From Enterobacteriaceae bacterium (GTDB taxonomy: Bacteria > Pseudomonadota > Gammaproteobacteria > Enterobacterales > Enterobacteriaceae), in the NCBI GenBank assembly GCA_902363335.1, contig CABIZV010000001.1, positions 186,001 to 250,000 on the forward strand: a stretch of 64,000 bases of DNA, in the 5' to 3' direction. Shown here piece after piece: positions 34,632 through 44,082 of the stretch. Both the position numbers and the translations under genes were made by a program. How positions within the stretch are numbered: the first letter of the stretch is position 1; the number at the start of each line of letters is the position of its first letter. The notes under the pieces were generated by a model. That model was not told the origin of the DNA. It made no database searches and saw only the letters and a list, made by a program, of their open reading frames with translations.

Positions 34632-35432
34632 ATGAAGCTGAAGTTTCTGGGTCGTCAGGCGTTGATGGGCGTAATGGCCGTTGCGCTGGTAGCGGGAGCA
34701 AGCGTACAGACGTTTGCTGCTGAGAATTTGTTAAACCAGGTTAAAGAGCGCGGTACGTTGCGCGTCGGGCTGGAAGGCACCTATCCTCCGTTCAGTTTCC
34801 AGGGCGAAGATGGCAAGTTGACCGGTTTTGAGGTGGAGTTCGCCAATGAACTCGCTGAACACCTCGGCGTAAAAGCTGACCTGAAACCAACCAAATGGGA
34901 TGGCATGCTGGCATCGCTGGATTCTAAGCGTATCGATGTGGTTATCAATCAGGTCACTATCTCGCCAGAACGTCAGAAAAAATATGACTTCTCCACCCCG
35001 TATACCATCTCCGGGATTCAGGCGCTGGTGAAAAAAGGCAGTGAAGATTCCATCAAAACCGCAGCTGACCTGAAAGGGAAAAAAGTTGGCGTGGGGCTGG
35101 GCACCAACTATGAAGAGTGGCTGCGTCAAAACGTTCAGGGTGTTGATATTCGCACCTATGATGATGACCCAACTAAATACCAGGATCTGCGCGTAGGCCG
35201 TATTAACGCTATTCTGGTGGATCGTCTGGCTGCACTGGATCTGGTGAAGAAAACCAATAATACGCTGGCGGTTGCCGGTGAAGCGTTCTCTCGTCAGGAG
35301 TCCGGCGTTGCGCTGCGTAAAGGCAACGAAGATCTGCAAAAAGCGATTGATGGCGCCATTGACGCCATGCATAAAGACGGTAGCCTGAAGGCGCTGTCTG
35401 AAAAATGGTTCGGTGCTGACGTTACGCAGTAA
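34632..35432 (+). CDS. tcyJ: Cystine-binding periplasmic protein TcyJ (FliY)
   Basis: 266 residues, the E. coli length. Signal peptide MKLKFLGRQALMGVMAVALVAGASVQTFA precedes a type 3 solute-binding domain (LEGTYPPFSFQGEDGKLTGFE, INQVTISPERQKKYDFSTPY). It binds L-cystine and related sulfur compounds for TcyL/TcyN. The start at 34632 has GGGGG upstream and matches E. coli. The terminator after it limits read-through into dcyD. Confidence 0.95.
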   Translation: MKLKFLGRQALMGVMAVALVAGASVQTFAAENLLNQVKERGTLRVGLEGTYPPFSFQGEDGKLTGFEVEFANELAEHLGVKADLKPTKWDGMLASLDSKRIDVVINQVTISPERQKKYDFSTPYTISGIQALVKKGSEDSIKTAADLKGKKVGVGLGTNYEEWLRQNVQGVDIRTYDDDPTKYQDLRVGRINAILVDRLAALDLVKKTNNTLAVAGEAFSRQESGVALRKGNEDLQKAIDGAIDAMHKDGSLKALSEKWFGADVTQ

Positions 35433-35444
35433 TCGTTCTGATTG

Positions 35445-35473
35445 AAAAAAGGCGCTGATAGGGCGCCTTTTTT
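35445..35473. terminator. Terminator after tcyJ
   Basis: AAAAAAGGCGC paired with GCGCCTTTTTT around a 7-base loop; A- and T-runs on both sides allow either direction. Confidence 0.85.
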
Positions 35474-35513
35474 CATTTAAGGCGCATAATAAAAACAGGA
35501 CCAAGGAGATTTT

Positions 35514-36500
35514 ATGTCATTGCAAAATTTAACCCGTTTTCCGCGCCTCGAATTTATTGGCGCGCCAACGCCGCTGGAGTACCTGCCGCGTTTTTCTGAC
35601 TATATTGGCCGCGAAATTTTTATCAAACGTGATGACGTCACGCCGATGGCAATGGGCGGCAACAAGCTGCGTAAGCTGGAATTTTTAGCCGCTGATGCGC
35701 TGCGCGAAGGCGCAGATACGTTAATCACCGCCGGGGCGATTCAATCAAACCACGTACGCCAGACCGCGGCGGTCGCGGCGAAGCTGGGCCTGCACTGCGT
35801 GGCACTGCTGGAAAACCCGATGGGCACCAAAGCGGAAAACTATCTCAGTAACGGTAACCGTCTGCTGCTGGATCTGTTTAACGTGCAGATTGAAATGTGC
35901 GATGCCTTAAACGATCCCAACGCTCAGTTGGCAGAGCTGGCTACCCGCGTAGAAGCGCAGGGCTTTCGTCCTTACGTGATACCGGTCGGCGGTTCAAACG
36001 CGCTGGGGGCGTTGGGATATGTCGAGAGCGCGCTGGAAATCGCTCAGCAGTGTGAAGGTGCAGTCTCTCTGTCCTCCGTGGTTGTCGCGTCAGGAAGTGC
36101 CGGTACGCACGCCGGGCTGGCGGTAGGGCTTGAGCAATTGATGCCTGAAGTAGAGCTGATTGGCGTGACCGTATCGCGTAGCGTGGCCGATCAATTACCG
36201 AAAGTCGTCACGCTGCAACAAGAGATCGCCCAACGTCTCGAACTGACCGCGAAAGCCGGTATTACCTTATGGGACGACTATTTTGCCCCGGCATACGGCA
36301 TTCCTAATGATGAAGGAATGGAAGCCGTTAAGCTGCTGGCACGCCTGGAAGGCATCCTGCTCGATCCGGTCTATACCGGCAAAGCGATGGCTGGGCTTAT
36401 TGATGGTATCAGCCAGAAACGTTTTAAAGATGAAGGGCCGATTCTGTTTATCCATACCGGCGGCGCGCCTGCGTTGTTCGCTTATCATCCTCACATTTAA
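35514..36500 (+). CDS. dcyD: D-cysteine desulfhydrase DcyD
   Basis: 328 residues, the E. coli length. A PLP enzyme that splits D-cysteine to pyruvate, ammonia and sulfide. The PLP lysine lies in MGGNKLRKLEF and the substrate serine in GAIQSNHVRQTAA; GSAGTHAGLAVG binds the phosphate. AAGGAG precedes the ATG. First gene of the dcyD-tcyL-tcyN run. Confidence 0.95.
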   Translation: MSLQNLTRFPRLEFIGAPTPLEYLPRFSDYIGREIFIKRDDVTPMAMGGNKLRKLEFLAADALREGADTLITAGAIQSNHVRQTAAVAAKLGLHCVALLENPMGTKAENYLSNGNRLLLDLFNVQIEMCDALNDPNAQLAELATRVEAQGFRPYVIPVGGSNALGALGYVESALEIAQQCEGAVSLSSVVVASGSAGTHAGLAVGLEQLMPEVELIGVTVSRSVADQLPKVVTLQQEIAQRLELTAKAGITLWDDYFAPAYGIPNDEGMEAVKLLARLEGILLDPVYTGKAMAGLIDGISQKRFKDEGPILFIHTGGAPALFAYHPHI

Positions 36501-36513
36501 ATAGAACGCGCTC

Positions 36514-37182
36514 ATGCAAGAAAGTATTCAACTCGTTATCGACTCTGCACCGTACCTGCTCAAAGGTGCTGTGTTTACGCTCCAGCTCAGTATCGGCGGG
36601 ATGTTCTTTGGCCTGATATTAGGCTTTATTCTCGCGCTGATGCGCCTGTCATCCATCCCCCCTGTGCGCTGGCTGGCGCGGTGTTACATCTCCATATTTC
36701 GCGGTACGCCGCTGATCGCGCAGCTGTTTATGATTTACTACGGCCTGCCGCAGTTTGGCATTGAACTGGATCCTATTCCGTCTGCGATGATTGGCCTGTC
36801 ATTAAATACGGCGGCCTACGCGGCGGAAACGCTGCGTGCGGCAATTTCGTCGATTGATAAAGGGCAGTGGGAAGCCGCCGCCAGTATCGGTATGACGCCA
36901 TGGCAAACGCTGCGTCGGGCCATTTTACCGCAAGCGGGCAGGGTGGCGTTGCCGCCGCTGTCGAACAGTTTTATTAGCCTGGTGAAGGATACTTCGCTTG
37001 CGGCAACCATTCAGGTGCCGGAACTGTTTCGTCAGGCGCAGCTCATCACTTCGCGAACGCTGGAAGTGTTTACCATGTACCTTGCCGCCTCGCTGATTTA
37101 CTGGGTGATGGCAACGGTGCTGTCAGCATTGCAGAACTATTTTGAAAACCAGCTTAACCGCCAGGAGCGAGACCCGAAATGA
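36514..37182 (+). CDS. tcyL: Cystine ABC transporter permease TcyL (YecS)
   Basis: 222 residues with about five membrane helices and the amino-acid permease loop (SIGMTPWQTLRRAILPQAGRVALPPLSN). It forms the membrane channel for TcyJ/TcyN. Overlaps tcyN by 4 bases. Confidence 0.94.
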   Translation: MQESIQLVIDSAPYLLKGAVFTLQLSIGGMFFGLILGFILALMRLSSIPPVRWLARCYISIFRGTPLIAQLFMIYYGLPQFGIELDPIPSAMIGLSLNTAAYAAETLRAAISSIDKGQWEAAASIGMTPWQTLRRAILPQAGRVALPPLSNSFISLVKDTSLAATIQVPELFRQAQLITSRTLEVFTMYLAASLIYWVMATVLSALQNYFENQLNRQERDPK

Positions 37183-37931
37183 GTGCAATTGAAGTCAAAA
37201 ACCTGGTGAAAAAATTCCATGGACAGACGGTGCTGCACGGTATCGATCTGGAAGTGGAGGAAGGGGAAGTGGTGGCGATTATTGGGCCGAGTGGTTCAGG
37301 CAAAACCACGCTTTTGCGCAGTATCAATCTCCTGGAACAGCCTGAAAGCGGCACCATACGGGTAGGGGATATCACCATCGACGCCGCGCGGCCCTTCAGT
37401 CAACAAAAAGGGCTTATCCGTCGTCTTCGTCAGCACGTTGGCTTTGTCTTTCAAAGCTTCAATCTGTTTCCCCACCGCACGGTGATGGAAAACATTATTG
37501 AAGGCCCGGTTATTGTCAAAGGGGAAGATAAACCCGGCGCGATGGCGCGGGCGCGAGAACTGCTTGCCAAGGTTGGCTTATCGGGCAAAGAAGAGAGCTA
37601 TCCTAGCCGCTTATCCGGCGGCCAGCAGCAGCGTGTGGCGATTGCGCGCGCGCTCGCGATGCGCCCGGATGTGATTTTGTTTGATGAGCCAACGTCTGCC
37701 CTCGACCCTGAGTTGGTAGGGGAAGTGCTGAACACCATCCGTGCGCTGGCTGAAGAAAAACGCACGATGGTCATTGTGACGCATGAAATGAGCTTCGCGC
37801 GTGATGTTGCTGACCGCGCCATCTTTATGGATCAGGGGCGCGTGGTGGAGCAAGGTGAAGCAAAAGCGTTGTTTGCTAATCCGCAGCACGCTCGTACTCG
37901 TCAGTTCCTCGAAAAAATCCTCATGCAGTAG
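37179..37931 (+). CDS. tcyN: Cystine ABC transporter ATPase TcyN (YecC)
   Basis: 250 residues, the E. coli length. Walker A GPSGSGKTT, signature LSGGQQQRVAIARAL and Walker B VILFDEPTSALDPEL are intact. It is the energy-coupling subunit of the cystine and diaminopimelate importer. Confidence 0.95.
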   Translation: MSAIEVKNLVKKFHGQTVLHGIDLEVEEGEVVAIIGPSGSGKTTLLRSINLLEQPESGTIRVGDITIDAARPFSQQKGLIRRLRQHVGFVFQSFNLFPHRTVMENIIEGPVIVKGEDKPGAMARARELLAKVGLSGKEESYPSRLSGGQQQRVAIARALAMRPDVILFDEPTSALDPELVGEVLNTIRALAEEKRTMVIVTHEMSFARDVADRAIFMDQGRVVEQGEAKALFANPQHARTRQFLEKILMQ

Positions 37932-37938
37932 CCCCAGT

Positions 37939-37969
37939 CCACGCTCCCGCCATGATCACGGGAGCGTGG
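37939..37969 (+). terminator. Terminator-like hairpin after tcyN
   Basis: A perfect 11-bp stem (CCACGCTCCCG/CGGGAGCGTGG) with a 9-base loop lies 8 bases after the stop. The following T-content is modest. Confidence 0.7.
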
Positions 37970-38249
37970 TCAGATGACTTATTTCACACCGTAAATGATG
38001 ATATGGCGTGAACCTATTCATTTAGATGCCAAATTTTACTATTAGCCGACTTATTAACGCGGCGGTTTTGTATGGTCTGCAATAAGCTAAAAGTGACTCA
38101 AGGCTGTTGTGTAGGGCATTGCGTTAACAAAGCAGAGCAAATGGGAATTATTTTCATAAAGCGTGATATTTTATACATATAAATAAGATTTATGTGTTAG
38201 TTTTTGTATTCATAAAAATAATTGTTAATCAGGGGGTTTCTCGTTTGTG
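37970..38249 (+). promoter_or_regulatory. sdiA upstream region
   Basis: 280 bases without a gene, strongly AT-rich from 38130 on. It should carry the sdiA promoter; no operator was identified with confidence. Confidence 0.35.
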
Positions 38250-38972
38250 ATGAGAGACGATGATTTTTTCAGTTGGCGGCGGGAAATGCTGCATCTTTTT
38301 CAGGCAGCCTCAACAAGCGAACAGATTTACACGCTACTGCAGCAGCAAACAGAAAATCTGCAACACGATTTCTTCGCTTTGTGTGTTCGTCATCCGGTGC
38401 CTTTCACGCGCCCAAAAGTCTCGGTATATAGCACCTATCCAGAAGTCTGGATGTCACAGTATAAGTCGGCAAACTATCTGGCTATCGACCCGGTGCTCAA
38501 ACCCGAAAACTTTGCGTTAGGCTTTTTACGCTGGAATGATGAGCTATTCCGCGATGCTCAGGAGTTGTGGGATGCCGCGCGCGACCATGGTCTGCAAAAC
38601 GGTGCGACCCAGTGTCTGATGCTGGCAAATCATGCTCATGGCTTTCTTTCAATATCACGTACACGTACTACAGATAATCCGCATGCGGAGGATGTAATTG
38701 CATTACGTTTACAAGTTTTGTTAGAAGGAAGTCTGCTGGCGTTATTACGGCTGGAAGATGAGATGGTAATGCCGCGTGAAATGAAATTCAGTAAACGGGA
38801 ATTAGAGATACTGAAATGGACGGCAGAAGGAAAAACGTCTGCGGAAATTTCGATAATTCTGTCTATTTCCGAAAATACGGTGAATTTCCATCAGAAAAAC
38901 ATGCAGAGAAAATTTGATGCGCCTAATAAAACGCAGATAGCCTGCTATGCGGCGGCGATTGGTGTGATCTGA
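38250..38972 (+). CDS. sdiA: LuxR-type quorum-signal receptor SdiA
   Basis: 240 residues, the E. coli length. The N-terminal signal-binding domain has VRHPVPFTRPKV, YPEVWMSQY and AIDPVL; the C-terminal LuxR HTH is FSKRELEILKWTAEGKTSAEI and ENTVNFHQKNMQRK. No luxI gene lies in the window, as usual for SdiA, which listens to foreign acyl-homoserine lactones. The ATG at 38250 is used; a GTG 3 bases earlier is possible. AGGGGG lies upstream. Confidence 0.93.
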   Translation: MRDDDFFSWRREMLHLFQAASTSEQIYTLLQQQTENLQHDFFALCVRHPVPFTRPKVSVYSTYPEVWMSQYKSANYLAIDPVLKPENFALGFLRWNDELFRDAQELWDAARDHGLQNGATQCLMLANHAHGFLSISRTRTTDNPHAEDVIALRLQVLLEGSLLALLRLEDEMVMPREMKFSKRELEILKWTAEGKTSAEISIILSISENTVNFHQKNMQRKFDAPNKTQIACYAAAIGVI

Positions 38973-39001
38973 TCTGTTTTGAGTTCTGCGTGCCAGACCG
39001 C

Positions 39002-39037
39002 AAATCGGCTATCAGCAGCAAGGCTGACAGCCGATTT
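39002..39037. terminator. Bidirectional terminator, sdiA and yecF
   Basis: AAATCGGCTATCAG and CTGACAGCCGATTT form a long nearly perfect stem between the convergent genes. Confidence 0.75.
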
Positions 39038-39041
39038 ATTA

Positions 39042-39266
39042 TTACTGGCGGTAAGCTTGTTTAATTTGCTTAACAGTGCTGGAAAATACGGCAGCCTGAG
39101 CGTCATCTTCTAACTGCGCAATTTGCTTTTCCATCTTAATAATCACACGACCTGCGTCTGCCTGGCCCATAGCTTGCAGCATGAGGGTCAGCAGTGACTT
39201 CAGGCAGGATACTTCCTGTGCCAGGTTTTGATTATTTTCAGCGGTGGAAAAATCAGGTGTGCTCAT
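39042..39266 (-). CDS. yecF: Small protein YecF (DUF2594)
   Basis: 74 residues, the E. coli YecF length, with MSTPDFSTAENNQNLAQEVS and VKQIKQAYRQ at its ends. Helical; function unknown. It lies between sdiA and uvrY as in E. coli. Confidence 0.92.
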   Translation of the reverse strand: MSTPDFSTAENNQNLAQEVSCLKSLLTLMLQAMGQADAGRVIIKMEKQIAQLEDDAQAAVFSSTVKQIKQAYRQ

Positions 39267-39722
39267 TTATAGCCTCGTACGATTTCTGCGCAAAATGCGC
39301 AATGCGGATGATGAAAGCGGCGCAGTATACCACAAGCTTTGGCAAAAAAAGGAGTGGCTATTTTTTGCGCGTCGTCGGCTCTGCTATTAGTTATTATTTA
39401 ACGACCTAAACACAGTGGCTTAGCCGAGAAATGTTTAAATACCGTTCTTGTCGCGTTAATTGTTGTTACATATTATAAGCTCTAATTATCAAATATACGA
39501 CAAAGTGCCGGTTACCACAGAATATGTCCGTATGCGGACTAATCCTTATCTTATGCATCCTTTTGTTTTTTAGTGATTTCCAGAGGTTGTACACGTATAT
39601 TTCCAAAAACGAGATCGAAATCGAGACTCTGGCATTTTTAGACTTTCACAGTTGATATAAAACCCGGTAGTATGTGGGAATTAAGATGTAGTAGCGTTAT
39701 CCCTATTCTGGAGATTATTCCT
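39267..39722 (+). promoter_or_regulatory. Long uvrY leader region
   Basis: 456 bases without a recognisable gene between yecF and uvrY. It holds divergent promoters for both; a GCGCAAAATGCGC palindrome lies close to the yecF start (39290-39302). I found no convincing LexA or FliA site and no terminator-ended small RNA. Confidence 0.35.
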
Positions 39723-40379
39723 TTGATCAACGTTCTTCTTGTTGATGACCACGAACTGGTGCGCGCAGGGATACGACGCATTCTCGAAGATATAAAAGGT
39801 ATTAGAGTCACCGGCGAAGCCAACTGTGGGGAAGATGCGGTAAAATGGTGCCGCGCAAACCCGGTTGATGTTGTGCTCATGGATATGAACATGCCTGGTA
39901 TCGGTGGCCTCGAAGCAACGCGCAAAATTGCGCGTTTAGCGGTTGATACCAAAGTCATCATGTTAACCGTGCATACGGAAAACCCACTGCCAGCAAAAGT
40001 GATGCAAGCTGGCGCCGCCGGGTACCTGAGCAAAGGGGCTGCACCACAAGAGGTGGTGAATGCCATTCGCTCCGTATTCTCCGGGCAGCGCTATATTGCT
40101 TCAGATATTGCTCAACAGATGGCGCTGAGCCAGATTGAACCGGAAAAGACTGAATCCCCATTCTCCAGTTTGTCTGAACGTGAATTGCAGATTATGCTGA
40201 TGATCACCAAAGGTCAGAAGGTGAATGAGATTTCAGAGCAGTTGAGTCTGAGTCCTAAGACGGTGAACAGTTACCGCTATCGTATGTTCAGCAAGCTGAA
40301 CATACACGGTGACGTTGAGCTGACTCACCTGGCAATTCGCCATGGCCTGTGCAATGCGGAGTCGTTAGCAAGTCAGTGA
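39723..40379 (+). CDS. uvrY: Response regulator UvrY
   Basis: 218 residues, the E. coli length, a FixJ/NarL-type regulator. Acidic pocket DDHE, phospho-acceptor in VVLMDMNMPG, and a C-terminal HTH (SERELQIMLMITKGQKVNEI). It is phosphorylated by BarA and drives csrB/csrC. The start is a TTG at 39723, as in E. coli, with GGAG upstream. It overlaps uvrC. Confidence 0.95.
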   Translation: MINVLLVDDHELVRAGIRRILEDIKGIRVTGEANCGEDAVKWCRANPVDVVLMDMNMPGIGGLEATRKIARLAVDTKVIMLTVHTENPLPAKVMQAGAAGYLSKGAAPQEVVNAIRSVFSGQRYIASDIAQQMALSQIEPEKTESPFSSLSERELQIMLMITKGQKVNEISEQLSLSPKTVNSYRYRMFSKLNIHGDVELTHLAIRHGLCNAESLASQ

Positions 40380-42208
40380 GTGATGTTTTTGATTCGAAAG
40401 CCTTTCTGAAAACTGTAACCAGCCAGCCCGGCGTTTATCGTATGTATGACGCCGGCGGTACGGTTATTTATGTTGGTAAAGCAAAAGACCTTAAAAAACG
40501 CCTTTCCAGCTATTTTCGTGCCAACGTTGCTTCCCGTAAAACGGAGGCGCTCGTCGCGCAAATCGCGCAGATTGATGTCACCGTTACCCACACCGAAACC
40601 GAAGCGCTATTGCTTGAGCACAACTACATCAAGCTCTATCAGCCTCGTTACAACGTGCTGCTGCGTGACGATAAGTCGTATCCGTTTATTTTCCTGAGCT
40701 CCGACGCCCATCCCCGGCTTGCCACCCATCGCGGGGCCAAGCATGCAAAAGGCGAGTATTTCGGGCCATTCCCGAACGGTTACGCGGTGCGGGAAACGCT
40801 GGCGCTACTGCAAAAGATTTTCCCCATTCGGCAATGCGAAAATAGCGTTTATCGCAACCGTTCGCGTCCCTGCCTGCAATATCAAATTGGCCGTTGCCTG
40901 GGGCCATGCGTCTCTGGGCTGGTCAGTGAAGAAGAATATGCGCAGCAGGTCGAGTACGTACGTTTATTCCTTTCAGGAAAAGACGATCAGGTGTTGACGC
41001 AGCTTATCGCCCGAATGGAAAAAGCCAGCCAGGCCCTCGCGTTTGAAGAAGCCGCACGTATCCGCGACCAGATTCAGGCCGTACGCCGCGTGACTGAAAA
41101 ACAGTTTGTTTCCAATAATGGTGACGACCTCGATGTTATCGGCGTGGCATTTGAAGCGGGCATGGCCTGTGTTCACGTCCTGTTTATTCGCCAGGGGAAA
41201 GTATTGGGCAGCCGTAGCTATTTCCCTAAGGTGCCGAGCGATACGGAACTGGGCGAGGTAGTGGAGACTTTCGTGGGGCAGTTCTATTTCCAGGGCAGCC
41301 AGATGCGCACGTTACCCGGAGAGATTCTGCTCGACTTCACGTTGAGTGATAAAACGCTGCTTGCCGACTCTTTATCCGAGATGGCGGGCCGACGCGTTCA
41401 GGTTCAGACCAAGCCGCGCGGCGATCGCGCGCGTTATCTGAAGCTCGCGCGCACCAACGCGGTAACCGCGTTATCGACCCGACTTTCGCAACAATCCACC
41501 GTCCACCAACGTTTGCGGGCATTGGCCGAAGAATTGAAACTCCCGGCTATCAAAAGGATGGAGTGTTTCGACATTAGCCACACCATGGGCGAGCAGACCG
41601 TGGCGTCTTGTGTGGTATTTGACGCCAACGGTCCATTACGCGCCGAATATCGTCGCTACAATATCACTGGCATCACGCCCGGTGATGATTACGCCGCCAT
41701 GAATCAGGTCCTGCGTCGACGCTATGGAAAGGCTATCGAAGAGAGCAAAATCCCGGATGTCATTTTAATCGATGGCGGGAAAGGGCAGTTGGGGCAGGCG
41801 AAGGCGGTGTTTGCTGAGCTTAATGTTCCGTGGGATAAGCATCATCCTCTGTTATTGGGTGTGGCAAAAGGTACCGATCGCAAAGCGGGGCTGGAGACGC
41901 TGTTCTTCGAGCCGGAAGGTGAAGGCTTCAACCTGCCGCCAGATTCGCCAGCGCTGCATGTGATTCAGCATATTCGCGACGAATCGCACGATCACGCTAT
42001 TTCAGGGCATCGCAAAAAACGGGCGAAAGTCAAAAGCACCAGTACGCTTGAGACAATTGAAGGTATTGGGCCAAAGCGGCGTCAGATGCTGCTCAAGTAC
42101 ATGGGCGGACTGCAAGGTTTGCAGCAGGCGACCATCGATGATATTGCTAAAGTACCCGGAATATCACAGGGTTTAGCAGAAAAGATCTTCTACTCGTTGA
42201 AACATTAG
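40376..42208 (+). CDS. uvrC: Excinuclease ABC subunit UvrC
   Basis: 610 residues, the E. coli length. N-terminal GIY-YIG nuclease (GVYRMYDAGGTVIYVGKAKDLKKR), UVR motif, RNase H-like 5'-nuclease domain (ECFDISHTMGE) and C-terminal helix-hairpin-helix motifs (ETIEGIGPKRRQMLLKYMGG). It makes both incisions in nucleotide excision repair. The start is a GTG at 40376 overlapping the uvrY TGA, so the two are translationally coupled. Confidence 0.97.
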   Translation: MSDVFDSKAFLKTVTSQPGVYRMYDAGGTVIYVGKAKDLKKRLSSYFRANVASRKTEALVAQIAQIDVTVTHTETEALLLEHNYIKLYQPRYNVLLRDDKSYPFIFLSSDAHPRLATHRGAKHAKGEYFGPFPNGYAVRETLALLQKIFPIRQCENSVYRNRSRPCLQYQIGRCLGPCVSGLVSEEEYAQQVEYVRLFLSGKDDQVLTQLIARMEKASQALAFEEAARIRDQIQAVRRVTEKQFVSNNGDDLDVIGVAFEAGMACVHVLFIRQGKVLGSRSYFPKVPSDTELGEVVETFVGQFYFQGSQMRTLPGEILLDFTLSDKTLLADSLSEMAGRRVQVQTKPRGDRARYLKLARTNAVTALSTRLSQQSTVHQRLRALAEELKLPAIKRMECFDISHTMGEQTVASCVVFDANGPLRAEYRRYNITGITPGDDYAAMNQVLRRRYGKAIEESKIPDVILIDGGKGQLGQAKAVFAELNVPWDKHHPLLLGVAKGTDRKAGLETLFFEPEGEGFNLPPDSPALHVIQHIRDESHDHAISGHRKKRAKVKSTSTLETIEGIGPKRRQMLLKYMGGLQGLQQATIDDIAKVPGISQGLAEKIFYSLKH

Positions 42209-42263
42209 GGGCTCTGTAGCAACATAGGGCTAATATTTACTAACAACAGATAGTTACCACGCC

Positions 42264-42812
42264 ATGCAATATAATATCCCTACATTGCTTACGCTGTTCC
42301 GCGTCATCCTGATTCCGTTTTTCGTATTGGCGTTCTACCTTCCCGTTGTCTGGGCGCCGTTTGCCTGCGCGCTGATTTTCTTTATTGCCGCTGTCACCGA
42401 CTGGTTTGACGGTTATCTGGCCCGTCGCTGGAACCAGAGTACCCGTTTCGGGGCGTTCCTTGATCCGGTCGCCGATAAGGTCATGGTCGCTATCGCCATG
42501 GTTCTGGTGGCTGAGCACTATCACACCTGGTGGGTGACGCTGCCTGCCGCAACGATGATCGCGCGTGAGATCATTATCTCCGCACTGCGTGAGTGGATGG
42601 CGGAACTGGGTAAACGCAGCAGCGTTGCGGTGTCATGGATTGGCAAAGTTAAAACGACCGCGCAGATGACCGCATTGGTGTGGATGCTGTGGCGCCCTAA
42701 CATGTGGGTCGAGTGGGCCGGTATCGCCCTGTTCCTCGTGGCTGCGGTATTAACACTGTGGTCAATGCTGCAATATTTGAACGCGGCACGTGGCGATTTG
42801 CTTCAAGAGTGA
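42264..42812 (+). CDS. pgsA: Phosphatidylglycerophosphate synthase PgsA
   Basis: 182 residues, the E. coli length. It joins CDP-diacylglycerol and glycerol 3-phosphate, the committed step to phosphatidylglycerol and cardiolipin. The CDP-alcohol phosphotransferase motif is DWFDGYLARRWNQSTRFGAF followed by LDPVADK. Four membrane helices. Essential in most backgrounds. It precedes the tRNA operon. Confidence 0.97.
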   Translation: MQYNIPTLLTLFRVILIPFFVLAFYLPVVWAPFACALIFFIAAVTDWFDGYLARRWNQSTRFGAFLDPVADKVMVAIAMVLVAEHYHTWWVTLPAATMIAREIIISALREWMAELGKRSSVAVSWIGKVKTTAQMTALVWMLWRPNMWVEWAGIALFLVAAVLTLWSMLQYLNAARGDLLQE

Positions 42813-42862
42813 TCGTTTCGGCGTTATTTTCAGCAAACGATACAAAGTTGCGAAAAATACCG

Positions 42863-42890
42863 TTGACTCACCGCGTGAGATAAGTAGAAT
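42863..42890 (+). promoter_or_regulatory. Promoter of the glyW-cysT-leuZ tRNA operon
   Basis: TTGACT and TAGAAT with a 16-base spacer, 74 bases before the first tRNA. Confidence 0.7.
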
Positions 42891-42963
42891 GCAACGCATC
42901 GAACGGCAGCACTGATTGCCAGACGATAGCAAAATCAAGTGGTTATCAAATCAACTTGATAAT

Positions 42964-43039
<76 letters not shown>

Positions 43040-43078
43040 AATTAAAACATCGGCAGTTGCGGGTGTTAAAGATTTAAA

Positions 43079-43152
43079 GGCGCGTTAGCAAAGCGGTTAT
43101 GTAGCGGATTGCAAATCCGTCTAGTCCGGTTCGACTCCGGAACGCGCCTCCA
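43079..43152 (+). tRNA. cysT: tRNA-Cys, anticodon GCA
   Basis: A 74-base cloverleaf from GGCGCGT to GCGCCTCCA with encoded CCA; anticodon GCA at 43111-43113; T-loop GTTCGACTC. Confidence 0.97.
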
Positions 43153-43163
43153 ATTTTCCCTGA

Positions 43164-43249
43164 GCCCGGATGGTGGAATCGGTAGACACAAGGGATTTAA
43201 AATCCCTCGGCCATAGGCTGTACGAGTTCAAGTCTCGTTCCGGGTACCA
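43164..43249 (+). tRNA. leuZ: tRNA-Leu, anticodon TAA
   Basis: An 86-base class II tRNA with a long variable arm, from GCCCGGA to CGGGTACCA; anticodon TAA at 43198-43200. It matches E. coli leuZ. Confidence 0.97.
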
Positions 43250-43292
43250 TGGGAAATATACAGAATAATCAAAGCAATAAGCAGTGTCGTGA

Positions 43293-43315
43293 AACCACCT
43301 ACGGGTGGTTTTTTT
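43293..43315 (+). terminator. Terminator of the tRNA operon
   Basis: AACCACC paired with GGTGGTT around TACG, then seven Ts in all. Confidence 0.92.
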
Positions 43316-43383
43316 GTGCCTGAAAGAAATTGCCTTTTCCGAAGATGATTTCCTCTGAACACCGTTATACCCATTCCATCAAG

Positions 43384-43401
43384 AACGCCCCGAAGGGCGT
43401 T
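43384..43401 (-). terminator. UUCG-loop hairpin after the HAD gene
   Basis: On the minus strand AACGCCC-TTCG-GGGCGTT, a stable UUCG tetraloop stem just after the phosphatase stop. Weak T-run. Confidence 0.6.
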
Positions 43402-43404
43402 ATC

Positions 43405-44082
43405 TCACGTTAAATCCTTCATAAACTCGTTACGAAACTCGGTGATAGGATCTTTTTTCCGTGCCCATGCCGGGTGGAAATGCCGCCAGTGTGCATCGCT
43501 GGCGGTGGCCAGCATCTCATAATCTCCCCGCGTGTCGCCCCAGGCGCGAATATGATACTGGCTGAGCGGGCCATAGACCTCTTCCAGCCGTTTGATTTTC
43601 TGAATACAGCGGCAGTTATGGCCGATAATGCGTCCGGTTAATACGCCATCTTTGCTTTCAAGCTGGGTGCCAATTAATTTTATCCCCAGTCGGTGAGCAA
43701 ATGGCGCCAGTACCAGCATCGGTGAGGCGGAGCACAGGGTGACTTCCGCAGCCGTTGAGATTTCCGCTGCTACCGCCACAAGCCCAGCCGGGCGCATCAG
43801 CTTGTTCCAGTATTTTTGGCAGTAAGCTTCCGCACGATCCTGGAGCCATTTTTCTTCAGTACCGGCGAGGAAGGTGGTGATTAACACTTCCTTTAGCTCG
43901 TCGCGGGTTAACTTTCGGCGAAAGCACTGTAGTGAGGGAATGGCGAGCCGCAACATTTTCTGGCTAAACCGGCGGCGGCCAAACGCAAATCTTAAAAAAG
44001 GAATAAAGCTATCGTGGCGGGTTAATGTGCCGTCGAAATCAAAAACAGAAAGGATCTTTTTTTCCTGGTCAATGCCCGTCAT
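43405..44082 (-). CDS. HAD-IB family hydrolase (SerB-like phosphatase)
   Basis: 225 residues of the haloacid dehalogenase superfamily, subfamily IB. Motif I is FDFDGTLT (residues 13-20), motif II LCSASP, and motif IV WGDTRGDYEML. The cap helices fall between motifs I and II. Family members dephosphorylate phosphoserine or phospholipid-like substrates; the substrate here is not readable. It lies between leuZ and the liv cluster, a place where K-12 has none of these genes. Confidence 0.8.
   Translation of the reverse strand: MTGIDQEKKILSVFDFDGTLTRHDSFIPFLRFAFGRRRFSQKMLRLAIPSLQCFRRKLTRDELKEVLITTFLAGTEEKWLQDRAEAYCQKYWNKLMRPAGLVAVAAEISTAAEVTLCSASPMLVLAPFAHRLGIKLIGTQLESKDGVLTGRIIGHNCRCIQKIKRLEEVYGPLSQYHIRAWGDTRGDYEMLATASDAHWRHFHPAWARKKDPITEFRNEFMKDLT

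Noticed and set aside
34731..35504. A long minus-strand open frame opposite tcyJ
   Set aside because: It is a mirror of the clear tcyJ coding sequence with no ribosome site or homology I recognise.
42471..42478. GCCGATAA, a sigma-28-like -10, inside pgsA
   Set aside because: No TAAA lies 15 bases upstream and it encodes the conserved ADK part of the PgsA active site.
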